From an uncultured Mycoplasmatota bacterium (GTDB taxonomy: Bacteria; Bacillota_I; Bacilli_A; RF39; UBA660): a stretch of DNA of 64,000 nt. Below, in pieces: positions 1-7,316 of the stretch. How positions within the stretch are numbered: the stretch's first letter is position 1; the number at the start of each line of letters is the position of its first letter. Under the pieces are notes generated by a model that did no database searches, was not told the origin of the DNA, and saw only the letters and a list, made by a program, of their open reading frames with translations. The stretch covers positions 1 to 64,000 of the forward strand of contig USFG01000007.1 of NCBI GenBank assembly GCA_900553855.1. The letters are read 5' to 3'. The position numbers and the translations under genes are program-made.

Positions 1-35
1 TATCATTCTCTTTATCCTGCTTATTATTTACTTAC

Positions 36-323
36 TTATTTTTCATTAATTATCTTTTTAATGGTAGGTCTAAATACCAATCCAAATGTAATATCTTTGC
101 CTTTAACTAAATTAATATCTATTATTGGTATTACCTTTAATAATTCATAATTATCTGGTATTGCAGAGTCGAATACTGTCATACCATTTTCTGTTCTATC
201 TCCTTTATCTTAACGATATTCAATTTCAAAATATTCTCTTAAATAACCCAAATATTTATTTACTTATTTTCTTTTCATTGGAGAAGATACTAAAACCATT
301 TCTTGTTTGATTATTTTTATCAT
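36..323 (-). pseudogene. Decayed small gene, 95 codons with two internal TAA stops
   Basis: Reading the minus strand from an ATG at 323, with a good Shine-Dalgarno sequence (AGAAAGGTG about 10 nt upstream), gives a continuous frame to a TAA at 36-38, broken by TAA after KRK (about codon 20) and again after EIEYR (about codon 36). The rest reads as sensible protein (for example ENGMTVFDSAIPDNYELLK and GKDITFGLVFRP). I do not recognise the family. The intact start signals and terminal stop suggest recent decay. A terminator lies just upstream (352-378), so transcription would need read-through or a promoter in between. Confidence 0.5.
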
Positions 324-351
324 AATATCATCAACACCTTTCTTAAACGAC

Positions 352-378
352 AAAAAAATCAATCATTTCTGATTGATT
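352..378 (-). terminator. Rho-independent terminator, minus strand
   Basis: Perfect 9-bp stem AATCAATCA (357-365) / TGATTGATT (370-378) with a 4-nt loop. On the minus strand it is followed by a run of T (352-358). It sits between the 29-codon ORF at 359-448 and the decayed gene starting at 323, so it is either the end of a tiny gene or an attenuator. Confidence 0.7.
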
Positions 379-448
379 TAATCATTAACATCGCTTTGGT
401 GCGACGATTATTGCTTATGGAGCAGTTAAGCAACAGCTTACGAACCAT
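359..448 (-). CDS. Candidate 29-residue leader peptide or small protein
   Basis: ATG at 448, stop TGA at 361-359 inside the downstream terminator stem. The peptide starts MVRKLLLNCSISNNRRTK and is basic. Its codons (CTG, TGC, TCC, GCG, CGC) are much richer in G+C than the neighbours. The start is embedded in a hairpin: outer stem 413-420 with 445-453 (one bulge), inner stem 427-431 with 436-440. A short ORF, a structured start and an overlapping terminator resemble an attenuation leader of the kind found upstream of antibiotic-resistance genes, but the downstream gene is broken and I cannot identify the peptide. It may equally be non-coding structured RNA. Confidence 0.3.
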   Translation of the reverse strand: MVRKLLLNCSISNNRRTKAMLMIKSIRND

Positions 449-576
449 AACGCTCTCTTTCTAAAAATATTATATATGAATTCTTATTAAATTTCAATGG
501 GAGTATGGAGAATTTTGTTATTTTATAGTATAATATATTCAAAATTAAACTTGATTCTATATAAGGAGGAAGTATA

Positions 577-1044
577 ATGGATATAAGATACGCGGTAAGA
601 GTATTTGCTTTTAAAGATAACAAGGTTGCCTGTATTAAATATAAGAATATTAACAAAGATTATTTTGATATACCTGGTGGAAAGATTGAAGATGGTGAAA
701 CTGAAATACAGACTTGTATAAGAGAATTTAAAGAAGAAACCGGAATGGATATTAATGATTTAAAATGTATTGGAAATGTTGAAATTATATATCCAGGTAA
801 AAATAAAAAATTTGTTATGAAAACATATATCGCAAATAAAGTGAATGGTAACCCATTGGATTTAGATGATAACTATGCTTATTGGTTACCTATAAATGAA
901 TTAACTAAGAATGAAAAAAGATTTGCAATAACTCATTTGTTAGATGATGATTTAATTAATTATTTTGAATCAGAGAAAATCAATATTTTATTTACTTGCG
1001 ATGATAATCATAATATTACTAATATGGAAATAAAGGAGGCATAA
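577..1044 (+). CDS. Nudix hydrolase
   Basis: A 155-residue protein with a full Nudix box (GX5EX7REUXEEXGU): G at residue 35 of GKIEDGETE, then REFKEETGM, which binds divalent metal and cleaves nucleoside diphosphates linked to another group. The substrate cannot be told from sequence. The start has a strong AAGGAGGA about 7 nt upstream. It is first in a tight plus-strand run with the next two genes (1-nt gap to the 1046 start), so the three are probably co-transcribed cargo of the mobile region. No house-cleaning neighbour suggests a specific nucleotide. Confidence 0.85.
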   Translation: MDIRYAVRVFAFKDNKVACIKYKNINKDYFDIPGGKIEDGETEIQTCIREFKEETGMDINDLKCIGNVEIIYPGKNKKFVMKTYIANKVNGNPLDLDDNYAYWLPINELTKNEKRFAITHLLDDDLINYFESEKINILFTCDDNHNITNMEIKEA

Positions 1045-1045
1045 A

Positions 1046-1462
1046 ATGAATGCAAATTTGTGGACACAATTACTTATAGCAATAGTTCCTGCACTTATTA
1101 CTGGTGTTGGAAGTTTAATAATTGCTATTAAGAAATGTAAGAATGAAATTAATACACTTGAAACTAATAATAAACACGAAATAGAAAAATTAATGAAACA
1201 ACATAAAATAGATATTGAAGCATTAAATGAAAAACATAGACTTGATATAGAAACTAAAGAAAAAGAACATCAATTAAAAATTGAAGAGATAAAAGTTCAA
1301 AATGAACAAGAAATATTAAAAAGAGAGAAAGAATTATCTAATTCTGCAATGTATTCAATGATGGGAGATGCAACTAAGGATTTATTTGCAGGAATATTTA
1401 ACTCACCTGAATTTAAAGAAGAAATGAGTAAAAAAATTAAAGAAGGATTTAATAAGAAATAA
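1046..1462 (+). CDS. Membrane-anchored coiled-coil protein
   Basis: 138 residues. Residues about 6-28 form one hydrophobic segment (LLIAIVPALITGVGSLIIAI) followed by a Lys/Glu/His-rich heptad-like coiled coil (about 30-95) and a short amphipathic tail. Similar short proteins occur on phages and integrative elements, sometimes labelled holin-like, but nothing here proves lysis function. The start codon follows the Nudix stop by one base, with AAAGGAGG inside the end of that gene, so translation is probably coupled. No catalytic motif is visible. Confidence 0.7.
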   Translation: MNANLWTQLLIAIVPALITGVGSLIIAIKKCKNEINTLETNNKHEIEKLMKQHKIDIEALNEKHRLDIETKEKEHQLKIEEIKVQNEQEILKREKELSNSAMYSMMGDATKDLFAGIFNSPEFKEEMSKKIKEGFNKK

Positions 1463-1480
1463 TTATTATGGAGGTACAAA

Positions 1481-2125
1481 ATGGGATTTAATGAAAAGGA
1501 AAATTCCTTAGAATATTGGGATAATATACATAGTAAATATGAACGAAATGAAATAAAATTAGACAACTGGTTGGATAAGTTTGAAACTATAATAGATAGT
1601 TGCTCAACTCCTATTTTGGATTTAGGGTGCGGAAGTGGTAATGATACTTTGTATTTAATTAACAAAAATAAACAAGTTATATCTTGTGATCAATCTAGCA
1701 ATGCAATTAATAATATTAAAAAAAACTTTCCAGAAGTGTATGATACTAAGTGTTTTAATATGCTTGATGGAATGCCATTTGATAATAATTCGTTTGAACT
1801 AATAATTGCTGATTTATGTTTGCATTATTTTAAAGAAAAAGATACATTTGAATTATTAAATGAAATAAGACGCATTCTTACTGTTGGAGGACGCTTAATT
1901 TTTCAAGTTAATTCAGTAAATGATGTAAATCACGGTGCTGGTCAAGGTAATGAAATAGAACATCATTTATATGAAACATCGGATAAAAGATTAAAAAGAT
2001 TTTTTGATGAAAAAGACATTAAGTTTTTCTTTAAAGATTTTGATATCGAATATCTAAATGAAGAAATAATGACAAGATATAAATTAGAAAAAAGATTATA
2101 TAGAGTTTGTGTTAGAAAAAAGTAA
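1481..2125 (+). CDS. Class I SAM-dependent methyltransferase
   Basis: 214 residues with a Rossmann methyltransferase core: motif I DLGCGSGNDT (residues about 46-55) binds S-adenosylmethionine, CDQSS follows at the end of strand 2, and DGMPFDNNSFELIIADLCLHYF carries motifs II-III. The C-terminal part is a small substrate cap. The substrate is unknown; small-molecule methylation is typical of this Methyltransf_11/25 group. GGAGG lies 7-8 nt before the ATG. It is the last gene of the plus-strand run, 18 nt after the coiled-coil gene, and ends before structured DNA and a bidirectional terminator. Confidence 0.85.
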   Translation: MGFNEKENSLEYWDNIHSKYERNEIKLDNWLDKFETIIDSCSTPILDLGCGSGNDTLYLINKNKQVISCDQSSNAINNIKKNFPEVYDTKCFNMLDGMPFDNNSFELIIADLCLHYFKEKDTFELLNEIRRILTVGGRLIFQVNSVNDVNHGAGQGNEIEHHLYETSDKRLKRFFDEKDIKFFFKDFDIEYLNEEIMTRYKLEKRLYRVCVRKK

Positions 2126-2129
2126 AGGG

Positions 2130-2172
2130 TATGGGAATTCCCATAGTAGAATTTATGCGGGAGTATAAATTC
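2130..2172. other. Two adjacent inverted repeats
   Basis: A perfect 16-bp palindrome TATGGGAATTCCCATA (2130-2145) is followed by an 8-bp hairpin GAATTTAT (2149-2156) / ATAAATTC (2165-2172). A further ATTCCCATA near 2195-2203 can also pair with the left half of the palindrome, giving alternative folds. The sequence lies between convergent genes and is not needed as a terminator because one follows at 2217-2259. Confidence 0.55.
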
Positions 2173-2216
2173 AGTGCTGGCTAGACATATATTTTATTCC
2201 CATATTCAAGAAAAAT

Positions 2217-2259
2217 AAAAAGAGGATTAAATTATTCTGATAATTTTTTCCTCTTTTTT
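2217..2259. terminator. Bidirectional terminator
   Basis: AAAAAGAGGA (2217-2226) pairs with TCCTCTTTTT (from 2249), with further A/T pairing inside and T runs on both strands. It separates the plus-strand methyltransferase from the minus-strand tnpV gene. Confidence 0.8.
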
Positions 2260-2268
2260 GAAGATTAT

Positions 2269-2625
2269 TTATATAAAAACATATTCATTTAGGACAATTT
2301 CTTCTGCTATATTTTTATAGTTGTTCATTAATTTTGTCCATACCAATGGATTTAATTCTTTGCTTTTTTCAGACAGTCTTTCATCATTCTTAATATAATT
2401 TTCCATTAGTTCTTTATAATAATTCTCACAAGAATCACTGACTAAAAGAAGGTGATGAGTTAATTTATTTGTCATCAATAATGTCTCATAAAGTGCTTGC
2501 TTGTTTTGTGCAATAAAGTGTAATCTTAATATTCCATATCTTCCAAGTCTTCCATAATTTTCGTCTTTTTCTAAATATAAATCTGGTAATAAATAATCTC
2601 CTTTTCTTGTATAAGTAACTTTCAT
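2269..2625 (-). CDS. tnpV: TnpV-family transposon protein
   Basis: 118 residues matching by eye the TnpV family found beside serine recombinases on Tn4451-like and related Clostridia/Bacilli elements: YGRLGRYGILRLHFI followed by the conserved ALYETLLMTNKLTHHL and a C-terminal NPLVWTKLMNNYKNIAEE. Function is not established for the family. It lies 21 nt downstream of the large serine recombinase on the same strand, the usual arrangement, supporting a mobile-element origin for the region. GAAAGGAAAG precedes the ATG. Confidence 0.75.
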   Translation of the reverse strand: MKVTYTRKGDYLLPDLYLEKDENYGRLGRYGILRLHFIAQNKQALYETLLMTNKLTHHLLLVSDSCENYYKELMENYIKNDERLSEKSKELNPLVWTKLMNNYKNIAEEIVLNEYVFI

Positions 2626-2646
2626 TTTTTATCTTTCCTTTCTTCT

Positions 2647-4437
2647 TTAAATAGTATTAATTAATTCATTTTTTGGCACTAATATTAAAATATCTTTAAT
2701 AACATTTTTCTCAGTATATGGACAACTGACAATGCCATCTATATATAAATGTTCTTGTGATTTAATAATAAATTCTTCTAAAAATTTATCAGAATATTCT
2801 TTGTTTTTCATCTTCATAATTGATAAAATATCATAATTCAATTCCATATTTTTTAACTCAATTTCATCAATTTCTTTATGAAATTTAATTCCAATATTAT
2901 TGTCATTCATAATATTATTAAGATATTTTAAGTATTCTTTACTGCTTTTAGTTATAAATTCATCTGTGAATTTTATATCTTTAATATCAATATTGTAGTT
3001 TTTATCACGTTTAATTTCTATCATAGATATAAGTCTATGAATCATATCTCTTTTAGCTTCTCTTGATAACAAATCATAAAGAAAAGCAAATCCAATATTT
3101 TTAATATTAGTAAAAAATAAAGTGTTATTTTTCTCAGCACAATCTAATTTTTTAACAAGTTCTATTGTATATTCTTTAGAATTATTATCTGGATCAAGTC
3201 TTACTTTCTTTTGATTTAGTTTATCAATTTCCTTTTTGATAACATCATTTTTATGATTGATTGTTTCGACATCTAAATTAGAACTTAAATATAAATCTAC
3301 TAATCTTTTTTCCTGCAATTTTAATTTTTCGATTGCTTTTTCTATATCTTTTACATCATCACTTTTAGTAGAATTACAAGTTATAATTTCATTATCCATA
3401 GAAAGCATAAATAGTGTTAATTCTTCTAATACTTGTTTTAATTTTGTTTCTATTTTTTCAGTATTATAATGAAGTCCAAATCCCCTACAATTATGATTTT
3501 TACATCTTAAATGGTAATAAACTTTTTGCTTTCCGTTAGGATATTTAAAAGATTCTGATGATGACATTATCTCGCCACAAATAGGGCATTTTACTAAACC
3601 AGAAAACAAATGAATATATTCTCCATAGTTAGAATGTTTGTTTTTTACTAAAACATTTCTAGTAGCATTCCATGTTATTTCATCAATAATTGGTTCACAA
3701 TAATTTTCAACTCTTAAAATATCTTGTGGCTTTCTTTTATATTTTCCATATTCAAAAATACCAATATAAATAGAATTAGTAAGTATTTTATAAACTCTAT
3801 CCGCTTTCCATTTTCCTTGCTTTAAATAAGCATTATTATCTTTCATAATAGTAGCAATACCTCTTGTAGAATTGCCTTGTTTGCATAATTCAAATATTTC
3901 TTTTACAACTTCTGCTTCAATAGGTTCTACTTCTAAATGACCAGTTTCCTTATTTCTAATATAGCCATAAGGTGCTTTACTAGGATGAATACGCTCTAAT
4001 GCCATTTCTTCCATAGCACGTTTAGTTCTTGCTCCAATCTCTTTTCTTTCTCTTTGACCAAATACTAAATTCATTCCAAAAATCATTTCACCATTAGCAG
4101 TAGATACATCATAAGGTTCGAGTATTAGTTCTATTTTTACATCATGTTCCTCACAATAATTAAGTAGCCAAAAACCGTCATAATTATTACGAGTAAGTCT
4201 ATCAACTTTAATTGCAACTAATTTATCAATCTTTTTAGATTTAATATCTTTTAGTAATCTTTGCATTTCTGGTCTCATCAAATCTTTTCCAGAATGTCCA
4301 GCATCATTATAAACATCAACAATATCATATTCATTCTTTTCACAATATTCTTTAATAATTCTAAGTTGTGAATCAATAGAATAACCATTATCTCTTTGGT
4401 CGTCAGTAGATACTCTTACATAAACACCACATCTCAT
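2647..4437 (-). CDS. Large serine recombinase
   Basis: 596 residues with the three-part architecture of large serine integrases/transposases. The N-terminal resolvase fold starts VYVRVSTDDQ, with the catalytic serine at about residue 10 and Arg in KVDRLTRNNYD. The recombinase DNA-binding domain spans about 150-280. A zinc-ribbon (CPICG at about 286, CKNHNCRG at about 312) and a long coiled coil (about 355-420) follow. It would integrate and excise the element by strand exchange at att sites. AAAGGAGG is 6-7 nt before the ATG. It is intact and full length. Repeats at 4477-4614, upstream of its start, may be binding sites. Confidence 0.92.
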   Translation of the reverse strand: MRCGVYVRVSTDDQRDNGYSIDSQLRIIKEYCEKNEYDIVDVYNDAGHSGKDLMRPEMQRLLKDIKSKKIDKLVAIKVDRLTRNNYDGFWLLNYCEEHDVKIELILEPYDVSTANGEMIFGMNLVFGQRERKEIGARTKRAMEEMALERIHPSKAPYGYIRNKETGHLEVEPIEAEVVKEIFELCKQGNSTRGIATIMKDNNAYLKQGKWKADRVYKILTNSIYIGIFEYGKYKRKPQDILRVENYCEPIIDEITWNATRNVLVKNKHSNYGEYIHLFSGLVKCPICGEIMSSSESFKYPNGKQKVYYHLRCKNHNCRGFGLHYNTEKIETKLKQVLEELTLFMLSMDNEIITCNSTKSDDVKDIEKAIEKLKLQEKRLVDLYLSSNLDVETINHKNDVIKKEIDKLNQKKVRLDPDNNSKEYTIELVKKLDCAEKNNTLFFTNIKNIGFAFLYDLLSREAKRDMIHRLISMIEIKRDKNYNIDIKDIKFTDEFITKSSKEYLKYLNNIMNDNNIGIKFHKEIDEIELKNMELNYDILSIMKMKNKEYSDKFLEEFIIKSQEHLYIDGIVSCPYTEKNVIKDILILVPKNELINTI

Positions 4438-4476
4438 AGTTTTCCTCCTTTTATTAAAATTCGAGAAATATTAAAA

Positions 4477-4498
4477 TACTTCTCATATGTTTCCTCAC
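4477..4498. repeat. 22-bp direct repeat, copy 1
   Basis: TACTTCTCATATGTTTCCTC plus AC. It is repeated at 4593-4614 with one A/T difference. It lies about 40 nt upstream of the recombinase start. A second pair of 9-bp direct repeats (ACACCAAAT at 4503-4511 and 4517-4525) lies next to it. These are likely protein-binding sites, or part of an attachment site. Confidence 0.7.
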
Positions 4499-4592
4499 TC
4501 AAACACCAAATATCAGACACCAAATTGAATTTTTTTAATATTTTTCATTAAGTTTCTCAATTAGAGCGAGTTTCACGAAGTTAAATTTAATA

Positions 4593-4614
4593 TACTTCTC
4601 ATTTGTTTCCTCAC
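4593..4614. repeat. 22-bp direct repeat, copy 2
   Basis: Matches 4477-4498 at 21 of 22 positions, in the same orientation, with 94 bp between. It lies just beyond the 3' end of the 4641-4919 gene and so could also mark the edge of the recombinase element. Confidence 0.7.
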
Positions 4615-4640
4615 AAATAAGCAAAATGTATAGTATAAAA

Positions 4641-4919
4641 TTAAAACTTTTTCAAAAATTGTGTAATTTCTTTAAAATTATACTTTTGATTATGTTCCTT
4701 AATATAAAATGACTTATTTGATATTTCATTAACTTTGTATTCAAGTATTGTAAGAGTAGTAGGATATGTAATTTTGTATTCAGTAGGTATTATTACTTGT
4801 AGATTGGTGTGCAAGATAGTTTTAATCTGTCCTAATATAACCTTATATTTAAAGTTTTTTAAGATGTTGGTTAAATCTTTATTAGGTTTTAGATTTTCAA
4901 TTACTTTAAATTCAAGCAT
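4641..4919 (-). CDS. Hypothetical protein, 92 residues
   Basis: Starts MLEFKVIENLKPNKDLTNIL and is basic (Lys-rich), with alternating beta-type segments and no membrane segment. The start is supported by a very strong Shine-Dalgarno sequence (AGAAAGGAGG about 7 nt upstream). A plus-strand frame at 4735-4998 overlaps it but lacks such a signal. I do not recognise the family. It lies between the serine recombinase and tRNA-Gly and may belong to the element or mark the flanking chromosome. Confidence 0.6.
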   Translation of the reverse strand: MLEFKVIENLKPNKDLTNILKNFKYKVILGQIKTILHTNLQVIIPTEYKITYPTTLTILEYKVNEISNKSFYIKEHNQKYNFKEITQFLKKF

Positions 4920-4971
4920 GAAAAAAGTCCTCCTTTCTAGAAAGAGAACTTTTAAAGTTTTATATAAAATA

Positions 4972-5000
4972 AAAACTCACGAACTTTTAAGTCCGTAAGT
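4972..5000 (-). terminator. Terminator after tRNA-Gly
   Basis: On the minus strand ACTTACGGAC pairs with GTTCGTGAGT (10 bp, two G-T pairs) around an AT loop, followed by TTTTTA. It lies 11 nt beyond the tRNA CCA end. Confidence 0.75.
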
Positions 5001-5010
5001 TGATTTCAAA

Positions 5011-5084
<74 letters not shown>

Positions 5085-5099
5085 GTCAAATACAAATCA

Positions 5100-5129
5100 A
5101 TTATATAATAAATTAGAATGTATTTGCAA
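5100..5129 (-). promoter_or_regulatory. Promoter of tRNA-Gly
   Basis: Minus-strand -35 TTGCAA (5124-5129), 18-bp spacer, -10 TATAAT (5100-5105), about 15 bp before the tRNA 5' end. Confidence 0.75.
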
Positions 5130-5139
5130 GTATTTTTTA

Positions 5140-7263
5140 CTATTTTATTAAAGAAAGTTGAACTTTTCCTTTGTTTTTGTCGATATCTGATATATAAACA
5201 GTTAATATATCTCCTACACTAACAATATCTTTAGGATCTTTAACAAAGTTTTTGCTCATTTTAGAAATATGTAATAATCCATCATCATGTAAACCAATAT
5301 CTACAAAGGCTCCAAATGAAGCAACATTTCTTACTGTTCCTTTTAATTCCATCCCAATAGATAAATCATCAATAGTTAAAACATCACTTCTTAAAATTGT
5401 TTCTGGGGCTTCACTTCTAGGATCTAATCCGGGATTTTTTAATTCTTTAATTATATCAGTTACTGTATAAATATCTGAATTTAGTTCTTTTGTTAATTTT
5501 TCTAAATCAATATTTTCTAGTTTATGTTTAAACTCTTCTGTTTTAATATCTTTGATATCTAAATTTAATAACTTTAATAATTTACTTGTTAATTCATAAC
5601 TTTCAGGGTGAATTCCTGTATTATCTAATGGATTTATACTATTATTAATTCTTAAGAAACCAACACATTGTTCATAAACTTTATCTGTTGTTAATTTTTT
5701 GATTTCTTCTCTTGATGTAAATTCTTTTTTCTCTTTAAATTTTTGAATTTTATTAATTACAGTAGCAGTTAAACCTGATACATATTTTAAAATAAAGTTT
5801 GATGCCGTATTAATGTTTACTCCTACTTCGTTTACAACTTTTGATACTGTATTATCTAAACTTTCAGTTAGTTTTTTAGAGTTTACATCGTGTTGATATT
5901 CTCCTACACCAATGCTTTTTGGATCTATTTTTACAAGTTCTGAAAGTGGGTCAATAACTCTTCTTCCAATACTTACTGCACTTCTTTCTTGGACTTCATA
6001 ATCAGGAAATTCTCTTTGGGCTTCTTTACTAGCAGAGTAAACGCTTGCTCCTGCTTCACTAACTATTGTATAATAAACGTCTTTTAAATCTTTAATAGTA
6101 TTTGCTACAAATTCTTCACTTTCTCGTGATGCTGTACCATTACCAATAGCGATTAAATTAATGTTATAAGTTTTAATTAAGTTAAGTAATTTAATTCTTG
6201 ATGCTTCTTTTTCATTTTTAGGTTCGTGTGGATATATTACATCTTTATGTAAAACGTTTCCTTTTTCATCTAAACAGGCTAGTTTACAACCGGTTCTAAA
6301 TGCTGGGTCAAATCCAAGAACACGATATCCTTTAACAGGTCTAGTCATAAGAAGATTTTCTAAGTTATCTTTAAATACTTCGATAGCGTTATCTTCTGAC
6401 TTTTCAGTTAATTCACTTCTTACATCTCTTTCAATTGATGGATATATTAATCTTTTTAGGGCATCTTTTATTGCGTCATTAACATAATCTACAACAAATG
6501 ATTCTTTATTTTTAATAATTTTATTAGATAAAGAGTTAAAAATATAATCATTATCATAATCTAATTTAACTGATATAACATTTTCCTTCTCAGCTCTATT
6601 AATTGCTAAAACACGATATGGTTTAATATATTTAACTTTTTCAGTAAAGTCATAGTATATTTCATATGTTTTCTTTTCATCAACGGCATTTTTCTTTATT
6701 TTAGATACAATTGATGCATTATTCCAAATATAATTTCTGACGAATTTACGATAATAAGCGTTATCACTAACCCATTCACTTATAATATATTTAGCGTTTT
6801 CTAGGGCAACCTCTTTTTCGACATTGGGAACGATACCACATAAAGATTTTAAACTTCCTTTTGTAGGAAATGCCATTATTGCTTTAGCTAAGGGCTCTAA
6901 TCCCATTTTAATAGCTTCAGTAGCTTTTGTTTTCTTCTTTTCCTTATATGGCAAGTATATATCTTCTACTTCAACTAATTTAGTACAGTTTAGGATATTC
7001 TTTTTTATTTCATCTGTAAGCATCCCTTTTTCATCAATTAATCTAATAACCGTTTCTTTTCTTTCCATTAAGTTATTATAATAACGATATTTTTCTTCTA
7101 TTTTAGTTATTTGATTTTCATCTAATGCGCCAGTTGCTTCTTTACGATATCTAGCAATAAAGGGAATAGTTGATCCTTCTTCTAATAGCGTTAAAACGGC
7201 CTTTATCTGATTTATTTTGATATTAAGTTCACTACTTAATTCTTCTATTACTATTTCATTCAT
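5140..7263 (-). CDS. tex: Tex-family RNA-binding transcription accessory protein
   Basis: 707 residues, the usual Tex length. The N-terminal helical domain contains the family signature TIPFIARYRKEATGALDE (about residues 33-50). A YqgF/RuvC-like domain follows (about 318-450: GFDPAFRTGCKLA), then helix-hairpin-helix repeats (NTASNFILKYVSGL), and a C-terminal S1 RNA-binding domain (about 632-703: GTVRNVASFGAFVDIGLHDD). Tex binds nucleic acid and associates with transcription. It appears to be transcribed alone from upstream of 7263. The start has a plausible upstream GTGAGGT. Confidence 0.95.
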   Translation of the reverse strand: MNEIVIEELSSELNIKINQIKAVLTLLEEGSTIPFIARYRKEATGALDENQITKIEEKYRYYNNLMERKETVIRLIDEKGMLTDEIKKNILNCTKLVEVEDIYLPYKEKKKTKATEAIKMGLEPLAKAIMAFPTKGSLKSLCGIVPNVEKEVALENAKYIISEWVSDNAYYRKFVRNYIWNNASIVSKIKKNAVDEKKTYEIYYDFTEKVKYIKPYRVLAINRAEKENVISVKLDYDNDYIFNSLSNKIIKNKESFVVDYVNDAIKDALKRLIYPSIERDVRSELTEKSEDNAIEVFKDNLENLLMTRPVKGYRVLGFDPAFRTGCKLACLDEKGNVLHKDVIYPHEPKNEKEASRIKLLNLIKTYNINLIAIGNGTASRESEEFVANTIKDLKDVYYTIVSEAGASVYSASKEAQREFPDYEVQERSAVSIGRRVIDPLSELVKIDPKSIGVGEYQHDVNSKKLTESLDNTVSKVVNEVGVNINTASNFILKYVSGLTATVINKIQKFKEKKEFTSREEIKKLTTDKVYEQCVGFLRINNSINPLDNTGIHPESYELTSKLLKLLNLDIKDIKTEEFKHKLENIDLEKLTKELNSDIYTVTDIIKELKNPGLDPRSEAPETILRSDVLTIDDLSIGMELKGTVRNVASFGAFVDIGLHDDGLLHISKMSKNFVKDPKDIVSVGDILTVYISDIDKNKGKVQLSLIK

Positions 7264-7316
7264 ATTTTACCTCACTTTATCTATTTTACCATAAAAAAAG
7301 AGATTTTAGTCTCTTT

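Noticed and set aside
1..4919. Full integrative and conjugative element
   Set aside because: No conjugation, relaxase or replication gene is visible; only recombinase, TnpV and cargo.
4735..4998. 87-codon plus-strand frame overlapping the 4641-4919 gene
   Set aside because: The minus-strand gene has the much stronger Shine-Dalgarno sequence; the plus frame runs into the tRNA terminator.
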